A DNA stretch of 40,666 bases from Clostridiales bacterium. GTDB lineage: Bacteria; Bacillota; Clostridia; Oscillospirales; CAG-272. The stretch lies in the NCBI GenBank assembly GCA_016280525.1, contig JAEEGW010000194.1, positions 1 through 40,666 on the forward strand, in the 5' to 3' direction. Below the pieces are notes generated by a model. It was not told where the DNA came from. It worked only from the letters and a program-made list of their open reading frames with translations, and ran no database searches. The position numbers were made by a program, and so were the translations under genes. Shown here one piece after another: positions 1 through 6,397 of the stretch. Each line of letters opens with the position of its first letter. Within the stretch, counting starts at the first letter, position 1.

Positions 1-870
1 ATCATAGCTCGTCAGCGTTTCGCAGACTCCGCAGTACGCGGCGAATTTCGTGAAACCGAGCCCGTCGATGTTGACGTCGATGTACGACGTGTAACCGGAC
101 GACGAAGCATGGAATCCCACGCCTTTGCTGAAGAACTTGCCATCCGTGCTGAATATGATCTCGTTCGCGGTATTGCAGTCGCGGCCGACGATATTGCCGG
201 TGTACGTGTGGTTGTCGGACCAGTAAAGGTCGCTTATGTAAGCGTGATCGCCCGAAACGAGCTCGGCCGGCTGAGGTTCGTCCGTTTTGTCGGGATCGAA
301 GCCGCCGGAGCCCTGGCTCTGCCATTCCGGCGTCTCGGGCTTTTCATTGCAGAGCATCGCGTCGCCCCAGATTCCGGCGTCGCAGGCGTAGTTGCCGCAG
401 TTGTTCTGCGTGAGCCGCAGAAGCTTTACGCCCTCCACGTCGACGCAGATGAAATACGGCTTTTTGCCCCAGTCGATCTCGGGAGTCTGCGCGAGCAGCG
501 CTCCGTCGCCGTAAACGCTGAAGGAGATGCTCCCCCATTCGAGAAAATAAGACGCCTCCTGCAGTACGCCGACCGTGGCGTAGAAATATTTCATACCGAG
601 CGACGATATATCGAATTCGATATAAGCGTCCTTGTCCGGCAGACAGTGCATGCCGATGCCTTTTTTGAACGTCAGCTGCCAGGTCTTCAGTTTTTCACCG
701 GAGTGCGCGGCGTTCATGCCTATGCCGTCAAGGCTTTCGTGCGCGGTCATCAGATCCGCCCTGTCGCCCAGACTCACCTGTTCTTCCGCCGCGGATACGC
801 GCAAGACGAAAAGCGGCAGAACGAGAAGGACCGCGGCGGCAGCGGAGATGATCCGCAGCAGTTTTTTCAT
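1..870 (-). CDS. Secreted NPCBM-domain protein, 5' part only (runs off the window)
   Basis: This 290-codon reading frame is open from ATG 870 down to base 1, so the C-terminus lies outside the window. The start has a good ribosome site (AAGGAG, 8 bases upstream) and a consensus promoter. Residues 1-28 form a signal peptide (MKKLLRIISA, hydrophobic core, cleavage near VSA-AEE), so the product is exported. Two NPCBM-like (putative carbohydrate-binding) modules can be seen: about 33-175, with a KGIGMH block at 70-75 followed by an alternating FDIS-type strand, and about 203-290, with KGVGFHA at 249-255 and YIDVNIDG. A Pro/Asp/Gly-rich linker (178-202) separates them. Such modules usually accompany glycoside hydrolases or peptidases; no catalytic domain is visible in the part present. 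The gene belongs to the chromosome outside the mobile element. Family call is from motif pattern only. Confidence 0.85.
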   Translation of the reverse strand, partial: MKKLLRIISAAAAVLLVLPLFVLRVSAAEEQVSLGDRADLMTAHESLDGIGMNAAHSGEKLKTWQLTFKKGIGMHCLPDKDAYIEFDISSLGMKYFYATVGVLQEASYFLEWGSISFSVYGDGALLAQTPEIDWGKKPYFICVDVEGVKLLRLTQNNCGNYACDAGIWGDAMLCNEKPETPEWQSQGSGGFDPDKTDEPQPAELVSGDHAYISDLYWSDNHTYTGNIVGRDCNTANEIIFSTDGKFFSKGVGFHASSSGYTSYIDVNIDGLGFTKFAAYCGVCETLTSYD

Positions 871-903
871 GTCGATCTCCTTTCCTTGATGTTATCTGTG
901 TCA

Positions 904-932
904 ATGATATCACAAAAACGGCGCATTGTCAA
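904..932 (-). promoter_or_regulatory. Promoter of the NPCBM gene
   Basis: On the minus strand TTGACA (927-932) is followed by a 17-base spacer and TATCAT (904-909). It lies 34 bases upstream of the start codon at 870. Confidence 0.75.
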
Positions 933-1011
933 CCCGACGACTCAGCTCAGGCGATAAAAATCACATAAATGAATATGTAAAAAAATCAGATATAACATTA
1001 AAAAAACCATC

Positions 1012-1059
1012 TTGACAAACATCTGCTCGTGCGATATAATGTGCTCGAACAGACGTTCT
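1012..1059 (+). promoter_or_regulatory. Relic promoter with a LexA-like box
   Basis: TTGACA (1012-1017), 17-base spacer, TATAAT (1035-1040), then CGAACAGACGTTCT (1046-1059), which fits the Gram-positive LexA/DinR box CGAACRNRYGTTYC at 13 of 14 positions. The arrangement matches the promoter at 31557-31605 of the intact element base for base in layout, showing that this is a copy of the same regulatory region. Here it drives only a truncated gene. Confidence 0.6.
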
Positions 1060-1086
1060 AATATCATTTTATCGGGGGGAATATAG

Positions 1087-1185
1087 TTGACAGAAAGCAA
1101 GATCGAACTGTCAAAAGAGGACATAGACGAATTAAAATCGTTTTTCAAAAAGAATAATATTTTCAATACTGATCTAACGGGATAA
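1087..1185 (+). pseudogene. Truncated copy of the sigma-like element regulator
   Basis: From TTG 1087 the frame reads 32 residues (LTESKIELSKEDIDELKSFF and on) and stops at 1183-1185. It aligns residue by residue for about 25 positions with the start of the 310-aa regulator at 31635 (TENKIELSQEDVAELKSFF), and its promoter is also conserved. Downstream the similarity ends and sequence resembling the right end of the 35-kb element begins. I read it as the 5' stump of a regulator gene left after a deletion inside a related element. A functional 32-aa peptide is possible but unlikely. Confidence 0.75.
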
Positions 1186-1207
1186 TATAAGCCCCTATGT
1201 AGATAAA

Positions 1208-1247
1208 AACACCGCATATCCTGCGATCTTGCAAGATATGCGGTGTT
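1208..1247 (-). terminator. Rho-independent terminator beside the tRNA-Leu remnant
   Basis: Perfect 13-bp stem AACACCGCATATC (1208-1220) / GATATGCGGTGTT (1235-1247) with a T-run on the minus strand. A close relative of this hairpin and its flank (ATGTAGATAAAA..., TATTTTGGT) sits at 37823-37862 beside tRNA-Pro. Confidence 0.75.
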
Positions 1248-1251
1248 ATTT

Positions 1252-1306
1252 TGGTGCGGGTGACAAGAATTGAACTTGCACAGCCTTGCGACTATAAGAA
1301 CCTGAT
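1252..1306 (-). pseudogene. 3' half of tRNA-Leu(CAG), probable old attachment site
   Basis: Reading the minus strand toward 1252, the sequence gives an anticodon loop ATCAGGT, a 4-bp variable arm AGTC-GCAA-GGCT, a T-arm GCAAG-TTCAATT-CTTGT, acceptor strand CACCCGC, discriminator A and CCA. A long variable arm plus the anticodon CAG marks a class II tRNA-Leu. The 5' half is missing: nothing upstream pairs with the acceptor or anticodon strands. The break falls at the anticodon loop, the same place where the tRNA-Pro repeat of the 35-kb element begins. This fits a displaced tRNA 3' half left by a related integrase. Confidence 0.7.
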
Positions 1307-1412
1307 GGTAACGTCCCCTCCTTACCGTGCTTATAATTCGGTTTGTGCAAAGAGGCCTACGTAACCGTTAATATTTTCCGAAAGTGTAGTTAGGTACAAT
1401 AGACATATTGTG

Positions 1413-2513
1413 TCAATCTTCAAAATCAACGTCGCCAAAGGGAAATTCGATTCCGGACATGTTTTTCACCTTTTCAACATATGCCCCGAATCGCTCAGAA
1501 TTCCGGATGCGGTCAAATGCGTGATTTTGAATGTGACACAGAATATAGTCGCGGTTATGGTGTGTGTACGCAAGATCGCGATTATAGACAATCTCATTTA
1601 AAAATGGATTATTCTCATATCTATGTTCACCGAGAGGAAGGTTATCTTCAAACAGGGCTGTTTCGTACCATTTGTCCAACACCTCGAAGGTTTTGTCGTC
1701 ATTTCCGATGGATGCGCAGCACTCTGCGAGGTGTGTATAAAGAGCCATATAAACATAGCTGATCCACGCTTTGTCTCCAAGATAAGTTAGATCAAGGATC
1801 TTTTCAGCAGTTTCGTAGGCGAATATTCGGGTCTCCATGTCAGGGAATTTCATGTTCATAACAGCCCATGCCATGCCTTCACCGTAATATTTAAAAACCT
1901 GTTGGCACCAATAATTTTTCTTTTCATAACCATCAATCTTTGACAGCATTTCCGCTTTGAGCGTACCCCAATCACCGCCAATGTTTGCAATACGGAGAGC
2001 GTTTTCGGAATCGCGAAGACAGTTATAAATATGATGCAGAGCTTCCATTGTTCGGCTCCTAAGAGCGTTATCAGTGCTTTCATCCATAACTTTTTCGTAA
2101 AATTCTGCGGCTTTTTTACAATGGCAAATATAATTTTCATCGTCATAGGCCTTTGCACAGTAGAAGTGCGTTTGCGCAATTTCAAAATGTATAGTGCTAT
2201 TGTGGGGATATCTCGCGTACAGTTTCATCCATGCCTCAAGCGCATCTTCGTTTGCTGTTTCTAGAGCATCGCAGTATTTTCTCGTTTCTTCAATTTCTTT
2301 TTCCATGCCGTCCGGGCTGATTCCGAAAAGAACGTCAGCCGATACGCCAAAAAGTGCCGAAAGAGGTACAATGAGTGAAACATCAGGAGAGCAGATTTCC
2401 ATTTCCCATTTTGACACTGCCTGCGCCGATATATTCAGTTTGGCCGCAAGATCTTCCTGCGTCATACCGCGCTCCTTACGGAGCTTTCTGATGTTTTGTC
2501 CAAGGGTAGTCAT
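1413..2513 (-). CDS. Xre-family HTH regulator with TPR-like C-terminus
   Basis: 366-residue protein. Residues about 5-60 form a Cro/CI-type helix-turn-helix (LGQNIRKLRKERGMTQEDLA, then QAVSKWE). The rest (about 75-360) is helical with TPR-like spacing, as in Rgg/PlcR-like and Clostridial 'helix-turn-helix domain-containing' regulators that may sense peptides. ATG 2513 has AAAGGAG upstream. A promoter (2555-2582) and an inverted repeat (2605-2619) lie just upstream and may be an autoregulatory operator. The gene lies between the tRNA-Leu remnant and the left attachment site, so it may be chromosomal or cargo of an older decayed element. Target genes are unknown. Confidence 0.8.
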   Translation of the reverse strand: MTTLGQNIRKLRKERGMTQEDLAAKLNISAQAVSKWEMEICSPDVSLIVPLSALFGVSADVLFGISPDGMEKEIEETRKYCDALETANEDALEAWMKLYARYPHNSTIHFEIAQTHFYCAKAYDDENYICHCKKAAEFYEKVMDESTDNALRSRTMEALHHIYNCLRDSENALRIANIGGDWGTLKAEMLSKIDGYEKKNYWCQQVFKYYGEGMAWAVMNMKFPDMETRIFAYETAEKILDLTYLGDKAWISYVYMALYTHLAECCASIGNDDKTFEVLDKWYETALFEDNLPLGEHRYENNPFLNEIVYNRDLAYTHHNRDYILCHIQNHAFDRIRNSERFGAYVEKVKNMSGIEFPFGDVDFED

Positions 2514-2554
2514 AATTTTTCTCCTTTGAAATAGTTTTCGGTACCGTTGAGAAT

Positions 2555-2619
2555 ATTATAGCAGAAAATCAGGTTATTTCAACAGGTTAAATTTACAGAA
2601 AAACTCAACCGTGGGTTGA
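2555..2619 (-). promoter_or_regulatory. Promoter and palindromic operator of the Xre-TPR gene
   Basis: On the minus strand TTGAAA (2577-2582), 16-base spacer, TATAAT (2555-2560). Upstream of the -35 lies a perfect inverted repeat TCAACC-GTG-GGTTGA (plus strand, 2605-2619). A repeated AACCTG element also lies around the -35. The layout suggests self-regulation by the HTH protein; binding is inferred. Confidence 0.55.
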
Positions 2620-2787
2620 AATAATGTGTCGAAGATTTAGATGCCATTGAAGAAAAACACATATACCGCACTACTTTTATGTTTTTTGGAGTATAATTGG
2701 CAGTTACATCACCTTATGTGGCGAAGAAAGGCTCTGATAGTGCCAACTGCCCAACTTCCAAAAAATGGGGTAAACTCAGCAAAAAAA

Positions 2788-2814
2788 GCCCTAAAAATCA
2801 CCGATTTTTAGGAC
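2788..2814. terminator. Terminator left of attL (original tRNA-Pro terminator)
   Basis: Stem GCCCTAAAAATC (2788-2799) / GATTTTTAGGAC (2803-2814), with one G-T pair and A/T runs on both sides, so it can act in both directions. Before integration it would have lain directly downstream of the tRNA-Pro gene. Confidence 0.75.
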
Positions 2815-2820
2815 TTTTTG

Positions 2821-2866
2821 TGGTCGGAGTGAGAAGATTTGAACTTCCGGCCTCTTGGTCCCGAAC
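2821..2866 (-). repeat. attL: displaced 3' half of tRNA-Pro
   Basis: 46 bases identical to 37867-37912. They start at CCA and end in the anticodon loop (minus strand GTTCGGGACC...). The sequences diverge on both sides. It carries no 5' half of the tRNA. Confidence 0.9.
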
Positions 2867-2975
2867 GGCGGTTTTTTATTCCTTTTACATTTTTTTGGGT
2901 TTTTTATCCCTTTTTAATCGGTAAAATACTTTTTTCAGCAGTCTTTATACCGTCGTCTACATTTGTTTTATTTCC

Positions 2976-2998
2976 GTTTGTGGTCAGATATGTGGTCA
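2976..2998 (+). repeat. Left copy of a 23-bp end repeat (candidate integrase arm site)
   Basis: This 23-base sequence contains two TGTGGTCA units with 12-base periodicity (TGTGGTCAGATATGTGGTCA) and recurs identically and in the same orientation at 37757-37779, near the other end. It lies 110 bp inside attL. Paired short direct repeats inside both ends are typical of arm-type sites bound by the N-terminal domain of lambda-like integrases; that role is inferred. Confidence 0.5.
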
Positions 2999-3063
2999 AA
3001 ATCGGACACGATCAAATATCGTGACGCAAGCCAAAGAAAAAACAATTACGAAATCCTCAGGCT

Positions 3064-3208
3064 TTAAGATGTGAGGCGGCGACGGGTATCAGCCAAACGT
3101 CGTTCTATTTTATTGCTCCATTGATTTTGTCGCACATGCAAAATGTTGTTATGCGCTGTGCTGACAGCTTCCGTTTTCAGCAGCGCAATTAACGTCAGTA
3201 TAATTCAT
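3064..3208 (-). pseudogene. Small divergent transcription unit, ORF apparently broken
   Basis: A good promoter (3231-3259) and a GGAGGT ribosome site precede ATG 3208 on the minus strand. That frame encodes only 19 residues (MNYTDVNCAAENGSCQHSA, stop at 3149-3151). A second frame, opening at 3204 and running to the stop at 3064-3066, continues for 46 codons ending in a basic stretch (NKIERRLADTRRRLTS). The two may be halves of one small gene split by an indel, or the short peptide may be a leader. I recognise no family. It lies divergent to the cargo operon near the left end of the element. Confidence 0.3.
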
Positions 3209-3230
3209 TTTACACCTCCGTTCTGCATAC

Positions 3231-3259
3231 ATTATACACTGTTGTTTCGCAGATATCAA
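3231..3259 (-). promoter_or_regulatory. Promoter of the small divergent unit
   Basis: Minus strand: TTGATA (3254-3259), 17-base spacer, TATAAT (3231-3236). Confidence 0.6.
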
Positions 3260-3432
3260 GATATACGAAACAAAAATTATTAAAAATTCAGAAATCAATA
3301 CAAATTGTTACGTCTCATTTGCTATGCTGGCTCAAAGCCCGGCACATTTTCAGGCAAAAACAAAAACACGTATATTAATGTAAAAGTTTTGTGAACAATA
3401 ACAAAAAAACGCGAAACTGTACGCGTTGCTTA

Positions 3433-3460
3433 TTGTAATTTTAATAATTTTTGATATAAT
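3433..3460 (+). promoter_or_regulatory. Promoter of the cargo operon
   Basis: TTGTAA (3433-3438), 16-base spacer, TATAAT (3455-3460) in very AT-rich DNA, 58 bases before the first cargo start at 3518. It is the only clear promoter seen before the 28-kb same-strand array. A small ACGCG/CGCGT hairpin lies just upstream of the -35. Confidence 0.55.
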
Positions 3461-3517
3461 ATAGTTAATATAATACAAACTAACTAAATATAATAAAAAT
3501 AAAGGATGTAACAGATT

Positions 3518-6148
3518 ATGAGCGGTTTTGTTATTGAAAACGGAGTTTTGAAAAAGTACACCGGAAAAGGCAAAGACGTCGTCATACCGGAAAGCGTAAC
3601 AAAAATAGGCGATAGTGCGTTCTTCAGCTGTAGCGGTCTTACAAGCATCACGATACCTGGCAGCGTAATGTCAATAGGAGATCAAGCGTTCAGCTATTGC
3701 AGAGGTCTTACAAACGTAACAATACCGGACAGTGTAATGAAAATAGGCGATGATGCATTCGCCGGTTGCAGCGGTCTTAAAAGCGTTACTATACCGGGCA
3801 GCGTAACGAAAATAGGCGATTGTGTTTTCGAATGCTGCAGCGGCCTTATGAATGTGACGATACCAAACAGTGTAATGAAAATAGGCAATAATGCGTTCCG
3901 CGAATGCCGCGCCCTTACAAACGTTACGATACCCGACGGCGTAATTTCAATAGGCAATAGTACGTTCTACGGCTGCAATGGTCTAACAAGCGTTACGATA
4001 TCCGACAGTGTAACGAAAATAGGCAAGAGTGCGTTCAGCTATTGCAACAACCTTACAAGCGTGACGATAGGTAACGGCGTAACGGAAATAGGCGATGGTG
4101 CGTTCAGCTGGTGCAGCGGCCTTACAAGCGTGACTATACCGGACGGTATAACGTCGATAGGTAAACAGGCGTTCTCCGGCTGCAGGGGTCTTACAAGCGT
4201 GACGATATCGGACAGCGTAACGTCAATAGGCGATTGTGCGTTCTCCGGCTGCAGCAGTCTTACAAGCGTAACGATACCTGGCAGCGTAATAAGAATAGGC
4301 GATTATGCGTTCTCCTCCTGCAGCGGTCTTACAAGCGTGACAATACCTGACGGTGTTACGGAAATAGGCGAGGGTACATTTTCTTGCAGCGGCCTTACAA
4401 GCGTGACTATACCGGACGGTATAACGTCGATAGGTAAACAGGCGTTCTCCGGCTGCAGGGGTCTTACAAGCGTGACGATACCGGACAGCGTAACATCAAT
4501 AGGCGATTGTGCGTTCTTCCGCTGCAGCGGTCTGACAAGCATCACTATACCTGGCGGCGTAACGGAAATAGGCGATGGTACGTTCTCCGACTGTAACGGC
4601 TTGACATATAACGAATATGACAATGGCTTGTACATCGGAAATTATAATAATAAATACTTTGTTTTAGTAAAGGCAAAAAACACATGGATAACATCGTGTA
4701 ATATACATAATTATACAAAATTCATACATTCTTTTGCGTTCAATGGATGCAACAGTTTTACAAGCGTGACGATACCGGATAGTGTAACGAAAATAGGAGA
4801 TGGGGTGTTCCACGGTTGTAGCGGTCTTACAAGCGTGACGGTCGGCAGCAGCGTCAAAACAATAGAATGGGGTGCGTTTGACGGCTGCGTCAATTTTAAA
4901 AACGTAATTCTGAAAAACGGAAAAGATCTGTTGTGGTTTGCAGAAAATAGCGGCAATTACGCTCCGCTCTGCTGTAACGCGACGGAAGAAGAGATGGCGG
5001 AGCTGATAAAAGCCGCCGCAAAATGGGACAAGGATAAAAAAGAGGCTTTTTACAATACGTATATGATAAGCGAAACGCGCGCCGCTATACTGCTTGCGGA
5101 AAAGCGGAAAGAAATGGAAGCTTACGCGGAGTTTCATAACACCACGGTCGACGATATGCGCGACAATATGCTCTCCGATCTCGGGCTTGACGAAGACGGC
5201 TGCAAGAAATACGATATCGGAAATATGACGGTAAACGTCAGAATGCTGCCCGACTTTACGTTCACGGTCGAGCTTCCGGACGGGAAAGCCTCAAAGTCGA
5301 TCCCCAAAAAAGGCGCAGATGAAAAGAAATACGAAGAGGCGAACAAGGACTTTTCTGAGATCAAAAAGAATGTCAAGAAGATATGGAAAAACCGCTCTGA
5401 CGTTATCCTGTCCGATTTCATAACCGGAAAAGAGCGTGAAGCGTCGTACTGGCGGAAAACGTATACGGACAACCCCGTACTTCGCGGAGTTGCAAGCCTT
5501 ATCGTCTGGGAACAGAACGGAGCGTATTTCACACAAACGGAAAAAGGACCCGTGTCATGCGACGGCGTGCCGTATGAACTTGGAGAAGGTACGATCAGTG
5601 TCGCTCATCCGCTTGAAATGACTTTGGATCAAATCGCTTCATGGCAGAAATATTTCACCGATCGCGCACTGAAACAGCCGTTTGCGCAGATCTGGGAGCT
5701 CGTACATAAACCGGAGGATATAAAGCCGGACAGATATAAAGACTGCCCGATACTGTTCTTTGCGCTGCAGGGCGCCGGAAAGCACGGCTTTGACGAAAAG
5801 CTTGAGATACCCGGCTGCAAGATCGAAACGAACTGGACTTCCGAAAAAGCGCCGAACGGCAATTCCGTAAGCTACTGCAATATCACAAGCTTCAAGATAG
5901 AAAAGTACAGCCGCGCCGTGAATCACGCGATAGCGTATCTCGACCGCACGACAGTTCTCGGACGTATAGCGAAAGACGATATCAGCGTCATGGATTATGT
6001 AAAAGGCTGCAATATAGCGCAGATCACGGATTATATCGATGCCGCGTCAAATGCGAAAGCCGTAAACGTCCTCGCCGCGCTTATGGAATACAAAAACAAA
6101 ACCTACCCCGACGTCGACCCGATGGCGGAATTTACACTTGAATGGTAA
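3518..6148 (+). CDS. Cytoplasmic TpLRR (BspA-type) protein with DUF4132-like C-terminus
   Basis: 876 residues. The leader MSGFVIENGVLKKYTGK is followed by about 18 tandem 23-residue TpLRR/LRR_5 repeats (pattern IPDSVTxIGDxAFxGCxxLTSVT, residues about 24-470), with one island at about 365-410 (YNEYDNGLYIGN). The C-terminal part (about 495-876) resembles DUF4132: PVLRGVASLIVWEQNG, then HPLEM and ASWQKYFTDRALKQPFAQIWE. The protein ends in a tail, EYKNKTYPDVDPMAEFTLEW, shared with two paralogs. There is no signal peptide, transmembrane segment or wall anchor, unlike classical surface BspA. ATG 3518 has AAAGGAT upstream. First gene of the cargo operon. TpLRRs usually bind protein; the role of DUF4132 is unknown, though E. 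coli MolR/YehI contains it beside a MoxR-VWA pair. Confidence 0.85.
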   Translation: MSGFVIENGVLKKYTGKGKDVVIPESVTKIGDSAFFSCSGLTSITIPGSVMSIGDQAFSYCRGLTNVTIPDSVMKIGDDAFAGCSGLKSVTIPGSVTKIGDCVFECCSGLMNVTIPNSVMKIGNNAFRECRALTNVTIPDGVISIGNSTFYGCNGLTSVTISDSVTKIGKSAFSYCNNLTSVTIGNGVTEIGDGAFSWCSGLTSVTIPDGITSIGKQAFSGCRGLTSVTISDSVTSIGDCAFSGCSSLTSVTIPGSVIRIGDYAFSSCSGLTSVTIPDGVTEIGEGTFSCSGLTSVTIPDGITSIGKQAFSGCRGLTSVTIPDSVTSIGDCAFFRCSGLTSITIPGGVTEIGDGTFSDCNGLTYNEYDNGLYIGNYNNKYFVLVKAKNTWITSCNIHNYTKFIHSFAFNGCNSFTSVTIPDSVTKIGDGVFHGCSGLTSVTVGSSVKTIEWGAFDGCVNFKNVILKNGKDLLWFAENSGNYAPLCCNATEEEMAELIKAAAKWDKDKKEAFYNTYMISETRAAILLAEKRKEMEAYAEFHNTTVDDMRDNMLSDLGLDEDGCKKYDIGNMTVNVRMLPDFTFTVELPDGKASKSIPKKGADEKKYEEANKDFSEIKKNVKKIWKNRSDVILSDFITGKEREASYWRKTYTDNPVLRGVASLIVWEQNGAYFTQTEKGPVSCDGVPYELGEGTISVAHPLEMTLDQIASWQKYFTDRALKQPFAQIWELVHKPEDIKPDRYKDCPILFFALQGAGKHGFDEKLEIPGCKIETNWTSEKAPNGNSVSYCNITSFKIEKYSRAVNHAIAYLDRTTVLGRIAKDDISVMDYVKGCNIAQITDYIDAASNAKAVNVLAALMEYKNKTYPDVDPMAEFTLEW
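4112..4207 (+). repeat. 96-bp exact internal repeat in the LRR array, copy 1
   Basis: Identical base for base to 4385-4480, and nearly identical for another 50 bases or so beyond. It spans about 1.4 LRR units. Synonymous sites are also identical, pointing to recent duplication or gene conversion. Confidence 0.85.
4385..4480 (+). repeat. 96-bp exact internal repeat in the LRR array, copy 2
   Basis: Second copy of 4112-4207, offset by 273 bases (91 codons). Four LRR units would be 92 codons; the unit just upstream (EGTFSCSGL) lacks one residue, which accounts for the difference. Confidence 0.85.
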
Positions 6149-6161
6149 AGGAGAAAAGAAA

Positions 6162-6380
6162 ATGAATAACGACGGATGGAAAGCGGCGGCTTTTGACCGC
6201 GCGGGATACAACGGTATCCGTGAAGAACATATTGAAGCAGTTGCTGACGAGCTTGCGGCGACGGGATTGACGACGATAACGCGCGACGATTTTGACCGCG
6301 CCTGCCTGCGCTGCGGTATCGATGGCAGCAATTTCAAGCAGTCCGATCTTGACAGGCTGAAAGAACTACTTAATAAATAA
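6162..6380 (+). CDS. Small acidic protein of unknown function
   Basis: 72 residues from ATG 6162, chosen because GGAGAAAAG lies directly upstream; a TTG at 6138 in the same frame would overlap the previous gene and has no ribosome site. The product (MNNDGWKAAAFDRAGYNG..., ending SDLDRLKELLNK) looks like a small helical domain with no membrane segment or cysteine motif. It sits 13 bases after one LRR-DUF4132 gene and 17 bases before the next, so it is probably translated with them and may be a partner subunit. I do not recognise a family. Confidence 0.6.
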   Translation: MNNDGWKAAAFDRAGYNGIREEHIEAVADELAATGLTTITRDDFDRACLRCGIDGSNFKQSDLDRLKELLNK

Positions 6381-6397
6381 TACGAGGAGAAAAGAAA

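Noticed and set aside
942..1217. 91-codon minus-strand reading frame
   Set aside because: It runs antisense through the regulator stump and its promoter, has no ribosome site, and its product has no recognisable features.
1252..1340. Complete tRNA-Leu gene
   Set aside because: Only the half from the anticodon loop to CCA folds; no 5' acceptor, D-arm or 5' anticodon strand is present.
2697..3024. Short plus-strand reading frames across attL
   Set aside because: They cross the terminator and the tRNA-derived repeat, so they are chance frames.
3590..4600. CRISPR-like short tandem repeats
   Set aside because: The 69-base periodicity is that of 23-residue LRR codons with an open frame throughout; there are no unique spacers and no cas genes.
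3694..5137. Long minus-strand reading frames opposite the LRR arrays
   Set aside because: They are the mirror image of a repetitive coding sequence, with no ribosome sites and a repeating SGIVTLVRPLQ-type pattern; the plus-strand gene explains them. The same holds for the frames opposite 11928-12341, 21216-21574 and 23506-23877.
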